The position numbers were made by a program, and so were the translations under genes. 64,000 bases of DNA, taken from the NCBI GenBank assembly GCA_018105865.1, contig CM030841.1:8250729-8314728 (forward strand). The letters are read 5' to 3'. This document shows, one piece after another, positions 58,153-64,000 of this stretch. The stretch is from Metaphire vulgaris. Taxonomy: Eukaryota > Annelida > Clitellata > Crassiclitellata > Megascolecidae. Each line of letters starts with the position of its first letter. Positions within the stretch are counted from its first letter, which is position 1. The notes under the pieces are model-generated. The model saw only the letters and a list, made by a program, of their open reading frames with translations. It did no database searches and was not told the DNA's origin.

Positions 58153-58819
58153 AGGATTGTGTGTGTGTGAAAGAATTGTATGAGAATTATCTTCGCTGAG
58201 AATACTTGTCGAACCTCGCAATTGCTTAACTTGCAGCTTACGTCTGTTGCTTTTTCGCTGCAAATGAATTCCAAGTTGAATCAAAACCTAAAGATGTACA
58301 GGGATTAAATGCTAATGCCTTCGAACTAAACAGGCTTTACTTCAAGACACCGCGTCTGATTTGCTTATTATATTTGACATATGAAATCTCATTTTAATAA
58401 GTCGTCCATTTAGGGCGGAGAGGGTGGGCTTTGTCGGTAGATGCTAACTGAGACGCGTGCCGACCATTTGCCTCTGGAAAGACTGGAATTTCAAATGGGA
58501 GATGCTCACTCTGTCACCCTGATGTCCAGTTTGACTATGGCACTGACGACCTGGAAAGGGTTTCGCCTAATCCGTATGGGATGAACAGATTTTTGGGTGG
58601 AACCTCTCTCTGTCAGACTGGCGCCTGTTCTGCTGCGGACTAACGCAAGCGTGAAAGATCCACGACCGGGCTAGCTTCAAACGAATGATGAGCTTTGTGA
58701 GGAATTGTGCACAGTAATGGACACATTCAAATGCAAAATCCAACAATTTTGAGAGCATTAAAACTTAAATTAATTATAAATTATTAACCGTCGTTTTGTG
58801 AATTCTAAATGCACAGCGC
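58153..58819. other. Gene A 3-prime UTR and downstream spacer
   Basis: The first plausible poly(A) signal after the stop is ATTAAA at 58304-58309. No further exon or repeat is recognised up to 58819. Confidence 0.5.
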
Positions 58820-58829
58820 TGAAAACTGG

Positions 58830-59327
58830 TTCCCGGAACATTCGGTACCGGAACATTCGGTACCGGAGAATTCGGCACCAAAATTTTACTTGTGGAAGAT
58901 TCGGTACCGGATAATTCGGTACCGGATGATTCGGTACCAGATAAATCGGTACATGTTTGGAATACAAATCAGTAGCCATAACCCTAATTCTAACCCTAAC
59001 CCTAATCCTAAAACTGTATAAATCAGTAAAATGAATATAATTATCAATAGTATACCTACCCAAATTCTACTTGAATATTCTACCTAAATATATATAAGCA
59101 TAGACAACACCCAACGCCAGAGGGACCCTGGGATTGCTGAGGGGAGGTGGGGTGGGAGAGGTAGAGCCAGTGTCTAACACATGTAACCGAATTTGCCATC
59201 CTGAAGATACCGCTCCCAATGTTCCGGTACCGAATCTTCCATGACCGGTACCGAATTTTCCGGTACCGAATTTTCCGTCCCGAATCTTCGGTCCCGAATC
59301 TTCCGGTACCGAATCTTCCGGTTACCC
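58830..59327. mobile_element. Inverted-repeat element with GGTACC arrays
   Basis: The left arm (58830-58953) is a short-period array of ATTCGGTACCGG and the right arm (59219-59327) the inverted CCGGTACCGAAT array. The ends GGTTCCCGGAACATTCGG and CCGAATCTTCCGGTTACCC are imperfect inverted repeats. The flanks carry TGAAAACTGG at 58820-58829 and 59328-59337, an 8-10 bp TSD. The middle holds a short telomere-like run at 58977-59012. Confidence 0.82.
58977..59012. repeat. Interstitial telomere-like (CCCTAA)n, short
   Basis: ATAACCCTAATTCTAACCCT, then AACCCTAATCCTAA: about six units of the animal telomere motif, two of them mutated, inside the GGTACC element. Confidence 0.75.
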
Positions 59328-59337
59328 TGAAAACTGG

Positions 59338-61480
59338 AAGTTTTAAATGACTGATGTCTGTGTAATGGTCGAGGCTAAATCTCTGGAACAGATGGCTAGA
59401 GACAGCTCTTGTGCTAAATGTTAAATGCTAGCGTCGTGTCTGGTAGCCAGTATAAGCAGCATATTTTAGGGAGGGATAATCTTAATTTGTGGATCTAAGT
59501 CTAACTTTTACAACGCTTTCGCTGTAATGGTCTGATCGTCAACCTGAAGCGCTACACTGGCCATAATTAAGTAAGTCATAGCCGATGAATATCTGTGATA
59601 CAAAATCGAACCCAGATGAAATTGAGTTGACGGGATCGTGCTATAAAATTTATCAAGTTGGTGGGATGTTACATGATCAAAAATTCTGTTCGACCCTAAT
59701 CTGGATCCCGGGTTATACGGCAGCGAAGGTTAAAAGACGACTGCCATGCTCTGTTGACGAGCTAACGGAAATCCATGCGTCGACCTGGAACTCAGTCTCG
59801 AGTACAGGGACACGCAGGAACGGTACATGGCCCACTTTGTGACTAAGTGGCAAAAAGCTGTGGGAAGAAGCGTCGCTCGCAGACACCCATTACAGAAGCA
59901 TCGAGCCGACAGTAGGACGCCGATGCAAGTACAGGGACCGTCATCGCCGGAAGAGAGAAGTCTGCATCTGAACGTCTATTTACACCCAATATAGGTCGTC
60001 GTAATGATGGGCAAGTACGCTAACTGTGCATTGACCGAGACGGACGAACATTATCTGCTGACCTGTCAAGCGCAGTGCGTAGGTCTACTACGTCGAGACC
60101 GTCTAACTGTCGGACAATGAACGTGGGTTTTAATAAGCGGTCGGTGCTGAGCAACAAACGTTTGTTGCATAGACACTGTCTACGTAGACGAGTCTAAAAG
60201 GTTTATTTGAGAGATATCCACAAGAACCAGGAAACCCAAAGATGTCTCTCATTCCATTAAACCGAGAGAAATCCAGAGAAAACTCAACTGAGGTATGAAC
60301 GAGAAAAGGAGCAATAAAAACAACAAAGGTTAAACAGACGCCCGTCGTCTTCTGACGGACGCGTCTATAAATAAACCTGCAATGGACAGACAGACAAAGG
60401 GCCGGTGAACTGAGTTTTAACTTGGATCTCTGATTTATTAGGTGCGTGCACCTCGACTAGAGAAGTGCTGAGCACCGCTACGAGAAAGTTGTGGTTTACC
60501 AGGGTTAACCTACCCCCCCCTTGTTAAAGTCCGCGACGCGATGGCGAGGGAAAAGGGCGTCTGATGGATAGAACATAGATGTGCAGGGCACCACAAAATT
60601 CAAATCAAATTTATTTTTTCTCAACATTTCAAGAGTAGACAGCTTAACTATAGTATAAACCATGAATAACTGTATACTTGAACAGAAATATGTTGAATAA
60701 TTTTTCAACATCAAATTTGTGCAAATAACAAAAATGTAATAATCTAGTAAAAATATTAATTAACGAGAATATAAAGTAGATCTAGGTCTTATAGAAAAAA
60801 GTATTATATACGTTTATATAGTCAATACTATAATTCGCAGATATAAAAAGTACAGAAATCAGTCGAGAAAAATGGTTGGCCTAAGAGATTTGTATCCCTT
60901 AGTTAGTGATGCATTAGTGTGCATAGGAAGAGAGTGTTATGGTACATAAGCGTTAGAGTACAAATGTGCAGGGCACAAATGTATATAGGAAGGAATTAAG
61001 GTGCATATTCAGGAGTGCAGTAAACAGAGTGCACATAGGTGCGCATTTTAAGAGAACAAAAAGGTGTATAGTTATAGGCGCGTGAGTTGGGCACGAGAGA
61101 GAGAGAGAAAGCTCGTGGAAGGACACCTGCTGAAGTTAGTGATGAACTGACTCCTGAGATTAAGGCGGATAGTAAGGCCCCTGAGTTAAGGATTATTGAG
61201 AGCACATTTGTGGGAGCACATTTCAGAGTCCACATATCAGAGGGCACATTTGAACATTTAAGAAAGTAGCCTACATTGATAGAGGGCACATAACTACGAT
61301 CAAGACAGTTCTGCACGAGTGATTCAGAATGACATCTATTGAATAGAAGCAAATTGTTGGTGGACATGTTTGGGTCCAATTGGACCTCTGTTGCCCTGTT
61401 GACGGTTAAACAACGAAAATATCCATTCACTCCCTGGTAAAACCGGGTTTGCTTGTCAGGTCAGGTCAGGTCAGATCAGA
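59338..61480. other. Intergenic spacer, one weak coding-like patch
   Basis: At 59585-59990 two overlapping frames look slightly coding-like (ELTGSCYKIYQVGG, then ERYMAHFVTKWQKAVGRS in another frame). No splice sites or domain could be fixed. From 60500 the DNA is AT-rich; at 60960-61290 GCACATT/GGGCACA motifs recur irregularly. Confidence 0.35.
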
Positions 61481-61520
61481 AACGGTACGTTGGTAAACAA
61501 GTTGTTTTGTTAAAAACTGG

Positions 61521-61580
61521 CTTCAGGATATTATGACCCACATCCTAGTATACTAGGATGTTGGTCATAATATCCTGAAG
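61521..61580. repeat. 60-bp near-perfect palindrome
   Basis: Arm 61521-61550 (CTTCAGGATATTATGACCCA then CATCCTAGTA) is the reverse complement of 61551-61580 at 29 of 30 positions, with no loop. Outside it AAAACTGG and AACCGGTTTT extend the symmetry weakly. It lies 55 bp upstream of the gene B TATA box. Confidence 0.95.
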
Positions 61581-61634
61581 CTTAAAAACCGGTTTTGCTT
61601 GTAACAGACCTATGATCTTCAAATTCATGATTCT

Positions 61635-61670
61635 CTATAAATACGACAACCGAAACAGCGCCATTAGCAG
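61635..61670 (+). promoter_or_regulatory. Core promoter of gene B
   Basis: CTATAAATA at 61635-61643 is a close match to the TATA consensus. It lies 71 bp upstream of the initiator ATG at 61714, so transcription would be expected to start near 61665-61672 with a short 5-prime UTR. Confidence 0.6.
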
Positions 61671-61713
61671 AGTCGATTTTCGAATCAACTGAGATCGTCT
61701 TTTCTGAGCAACG

Positions 61714-61770
61714 ATGGCAGACGACCAGAAGACTGATTTGCCGCCATACGCCTTCGCTTCTACACAGAAG
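61714..61770 (+). CDS. Gene B (BRICHOS protein), exon 1
   Basis: The ATG at 61714 has a good context (ACGATGG, purine at -3 and G at +4). It opens a 19-codon exon MADDQKTDLPPYAFASTQK ending at the donor AAG|GTAGAA, phase 0. This is the cytosolic N-terminus of a type II membrane protein. The exon is too short to show as an ORF. It was accepted because the phase, the TATA box upstream and the reading into exon 2 (ITEPSASSKRSST) all agree. Confidence 0.72.
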
Positions 61771-61859
61771 GTAGAACTTTATTCGCAATAGACGTGAATT
61801 TTCTACACTTTTACTACTGAGAAAAATTAAGGTATGAAAAAAGTAAAATTATTTGTTTC

Positions 61860-61971
61860 TTTCGTCACAAAACCTTGTTTTGCACCCTCCTGGAAAATGT
61901 GTTTATTTATTTCGTAACAAGACCCTGTTTTGCACCTCCCCCTCCTGAAAAAATTTCTGCGGACGCCCATG
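61860..61971. mobile_element. MITE fragment, GGGCGCCC family, in gene B intron 1
   Basis: The right end AATTTCTGCGGACGCCCATG matches the inverted left end at 3299. GACCCTGTTTTGCACC occurs twice in variant form. The left end is missing. Confidence 0.65.
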
Positions 61972-62568
61972 TTCGTAGGCTCTTTGAAGGAGCAACGGTC
62001 ATTTCACATACGAAATGTAAATTTTGCCTTTAGTACCGACAGTCTTTATATCTTGAATCAACGGATAATTTGCAGTTAGGTATTTATTTGTAGGTATTTA
62101 TATGCAGCTGCCTTGTGGTCCTGAATATGAGTAAGCAGTTCACAAAAGTTAGCTTAGAGGGGAGGCTTTATTCTTTACCAGTTAGTGTTGCTTTCGTACA
62201 AAATTCCAAATCAACTGCGAAAGTCTGAGATTTCACAACCGAAAGTCATCACAGACATACACTGTATTTTAAAAGGAATTCTCAATGTTCAATCGCTGCG
62301 ACCGAAAACATTTAGTGAGAGAAGAGTAAACAATTTTCTCGGAGATTTGACTTTTGGCTTTCTGCTATAATTCGCAGTTAATTGACTTGTGTCATTCATA
62401 GCCGTACATACCATTGAGCAAAGAATTATTGTCAAGTTTCAGTCGTTCGCGGAGAAATAAACATTTTTGACATTAAAGAATTAAAGACAGTTCGCAAAAA
62501 GTACATTGATATGCATATTGAGCGGCTGAATTTCTAAGAAAAGGTCAGCAGTTGAGTTTTGCTTATAG

Positions 62569-62718
62569 ATAACGGAGCCAAGCGCATCTTCAAAGCGATC
62601 TTCAACGAGAAGATGGATCATCATTGCAGTCAGCGTAGTGCTCGTTGCAGCATTTATACTGGCCGCCATTTTGGTCGGAGTGCATCTCTTTCAGCAAACT
62701 CAGAAGGACATTATAAAG
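62569..62718 (+). CDS. Gene B, transmembrane exon
   Basis: A 150-nt exon, phase 0 on both sides, after the acceptor TTTTGCTTATAG. It encodes ITEPSASSKRSSTRRW, then a strongly hydrophobic helix IIIAVSVVLVAAFILAAILV and GVHLFQQTQKDIIK. The basic residues before the helix and none after it predict a type II orientation. The layout resembles surfactant protein C and other BRICHOS proteins, where a Val/Ile-rich helix is followed by G-x-H and a Gln/Lys-rich linker. The donor AAG|GTTTTC is weak, but exon 3 begins in the matching phase. Confidence 0.8.
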
Positions 62719-62787
62719 GTTTTCTTGATAGTATAAAATAAATAAATTTATATACTATACCTGAAACTCGACGCTCTGTAAGGGAGT

Positions 62788-62789
<2 letters not shown>

Positions 62790-62831
<42 letters not shown>

Positions 62832-62984
62832 TTTCAATCCGAGACGAAAGAGAAACATCCTTTCTGCTACAGCGAATATCAGTGACACTCCAGAGATTTA
62901 ACGCTGCCGCCTTCCGAGGAACTTTTAATTATAATAATAATGACGCGAAAAGGAACAGACGTTTATAATAATAATAATAATAAT

Positions 62985-63057
<73 letters not shown>

Positions 63058-63127
63058 CCGTTGCTGTAAGCCTGTTGAAAAAAAAATTAAAAAAATAATA
63101 ATAACAACAATAATAATAATAATAATA
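62790..63127. repeat. (AAT)n microsatellites
   Basis: AAT runs at 62790-62831, 62966-63057 and about 63097-63127, separated by unique DNA. The last run abuts a LINE tail. Confidence 0.95.
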
Positions 63128-63180
63128 GTGTGATTTAAAGTGGTTTATGAAGGTAAGCGAGCTGGTATGAAAACTGAAAA
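63128..63180 (-). mobile_element. LINE family L1a 3-prime tail scrap, minus strand
   Basis: GTGATTTAAAGTGGTTTATG followed by GTATGAAAACTG resembles the 3-prime terminus at 11060-11115 and, inverted, 40717-40765. The AAT run to its left is its expanded tail. Confidence 0.55.
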
Positions 63181-63397
63181 TAGTTAACTGGTTAACACCA
63201 TTGCTGCGAATATCCGTTTGCTGTGCCTTTATTTATTAAAACTGATGTGATTTTTTAAAAGTGTATTATATACAGTATATAGCTTATAAACGGTATTCAG
63301 CAATAAGATTTCATTTAAACTTTTAACTAACGCAGTCAAAATGTATAGTGAAAGTCAACGCTGCTACCAATTTATCCACGCCTAAGCGATGAACAAG

Positions 63398-63513
63398 CCG
63401 TCGGCATCACGGTTCGATCCCGGGATGGTCACCCATCCAAGTGCGAGGCGCCCTCGACGCTGCTTAACTTGGTGTGTTCTAACGAGAACCGGTCGCACTA
63501 CGCCAAGTGGGCC
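63398..63513 (-). rRNA. 5S rRNA-like sequence (pseudogene or 5S-derived element)
   Basis: The minus strand reads like a diverged 5S rRNA of about 116 nt. CACCAAGTTAAGCAGCGTCG corresponds to the A-box region (AAGCTAAGCAGGGTCG) and CTTGGATGGGTGACCATCCC to the C-box region (TTGGATGGGAGACC). The 5-prime third is more diverged and no T-run terminator follows. It is a single copy inside a gene B intron, so a dispersed pseudogene or the head of a 5S-derived SINE is likelier than a functional gene. Confidence 0.75.
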
Positions 63514-63743
63514 AGATTTAACACTTTGCCAACAATGATTTAAAATCTGAAAGACCAGTATTCTTAACCGCTGCAACATGACTAATCCTTATTTTCTATT
63601 CAATGTTTACTGGAGTTTACTTTTATGACGCTGTTTGAAATTTTACATATTTTGAACTAACATTAAAACATGTCCTAAGTCTAAAGACAGTTTCTCTCTC
63701 AGTGATTTACTGTACGGCTAAATTTTCAACATTTTATGCACAG

Positions 63744-63916
63744 TTTACGATGAACCTAGGCAAGGACACCAAACAGGACACCATCAGCGACCCGAACAGC
63801 AACGTTGTGCAATATCACGTCCAGAAGACTGGCTATGATCTGCTTGTGATCGAAGATTTCAACAAGGCAAGTGTAGCATACTCTTTCTCGCATGGACGTC
63901 AGGAGGGGTATACTGG
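63744..63916 (+). CDS. Gene B, first part of BRICHOS domain (partial)
   Basis: The exon begins after TTTTATGCACAG in phase 0 with FTMNLGKDTKQDTISDPN, then NVVQYHVQKTGYDLLVIEDF and NKASVAYS. This fits the start of BRICHOS, where a short strand, a variable turn and the hydrophobic strand before D-F lead to an I/V-A-Y segment. BRICHOS domains are chaperone-like folds in pro-proteins such as pro-SP-C, ITM2 and chondromodulin. The 3-prime end is uncertain: either a GT donor after 63916 (ACTGG|GTGAAA), favoured because VAYS fits the family, or a GC donor AAG|GCAAGT after 63866. The Cys-containing remainder lies beyond the window. Confidence 0.78.
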
Positions 63917-64000
63917 GTGAAACCGCACCCTATCAAAATTCTAAATTTTAAAAAGTCATTTATAAATTGCTATTGATCCTAATAACAATATAGCCTAATA

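Larger units (their letters stand above)
62719..63743. other. Gene B intron 2
   Basis: A 1,025-bp intron carrying AAT microsatellites, a LINE tail and a 5S-like sequence. No exon is recognised inside it. Confidence 0.6.

Noticed and set aside
57571..58284. 237-codon minus-strand open frame, the longest of the non-repeat frames
   Set aside because: It lies antisense to the gene A tail exon, whose splice phase and junction residue fit the transmembrane exon. The antisense frame shows no domain.
58977..59012. A chromosome end or telomere fusion
   Set aside because: Only about six degenerate CCCTAA units, enclosed within an inverted-repeat element.

Overview
The window is metazoan nuclear DNA. 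It holds intron-split animal extracellular and membrane domains (SUEL lectin, CUB, sushi/CCP, BRICHOS), several non-LTR retrotransposons, a tRNA-derived SINE, hAT, mariner, Harbinger and Ginger-like DNA transposon relics, and very dense microsatellites. The domain set and repeat style suit a marine invertebrate, perhaps a lophotrochozoan, but the sequence alone does not fix the phylum. Nothing bacterial, viral or plasmid-like was seen.

Only two protein-coding genes could be rebuilt, both on the + strand, and neither shows as one long ORF. Gene A has five exons: 35837-36118 (SUEL lectin), 40108-40506 (CUB), 41922-42077 (sushi/CCP), 43471-43552 (transmembrane helix) and 57630-58152 (cytoplasmic tail and stop). 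Every junction phase matches. The product is a single-pass type I surface protein with lectin and CUB modules outside and a tyrosine-containing tail inside. Its signal-peptide exon is not certain. Gene B starts at 61714 behind a TATA box at about 61636. Exons 61714-61770, 62569-62718 and 63744-about 63916 encode a type II membrane protein leading into a BRICHOS domain. It runs off the right edge.

Layout: 1-35 kb is gene-poor and holds transposon relics and microsatellites. The best relics are a series of hAT-type MITEs with intact 8-bp target-site duplications (TSDs), a Ginger/KRBA2-like integrase relic with an intron (12.4-13.8 kb), a mariner-type element with about 90-bp inverted repeats (19.0-19.7 kb), an RTE-like LINE (20.2-21.6 kb) and nested hAT insertions (23.3-24.4 kb). 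Gene A spans 35.8-58.2 kb. Its last intron (about 14 kb) carries a 12.8-kb array of a roughly 800-bp satellite. Each intact unit holds two CRE palindromes, a CCAAT box, a TATA box and an initiator-like site in promoter order. Inside the array, 47.06-48.96 kb is a fine-scale mixture of satellite and LINE sequence that looks like a consensus error. From 58.2 to 61.6 kb lie a GGTACC-rich inverted-repeat element and a near-perfect 60-bp palindrome; gene B follows, with a 5S rRNA-like relic in its second intron.

Most long open frames in the window come from trinucleotide repeats or satellite and are not genes.
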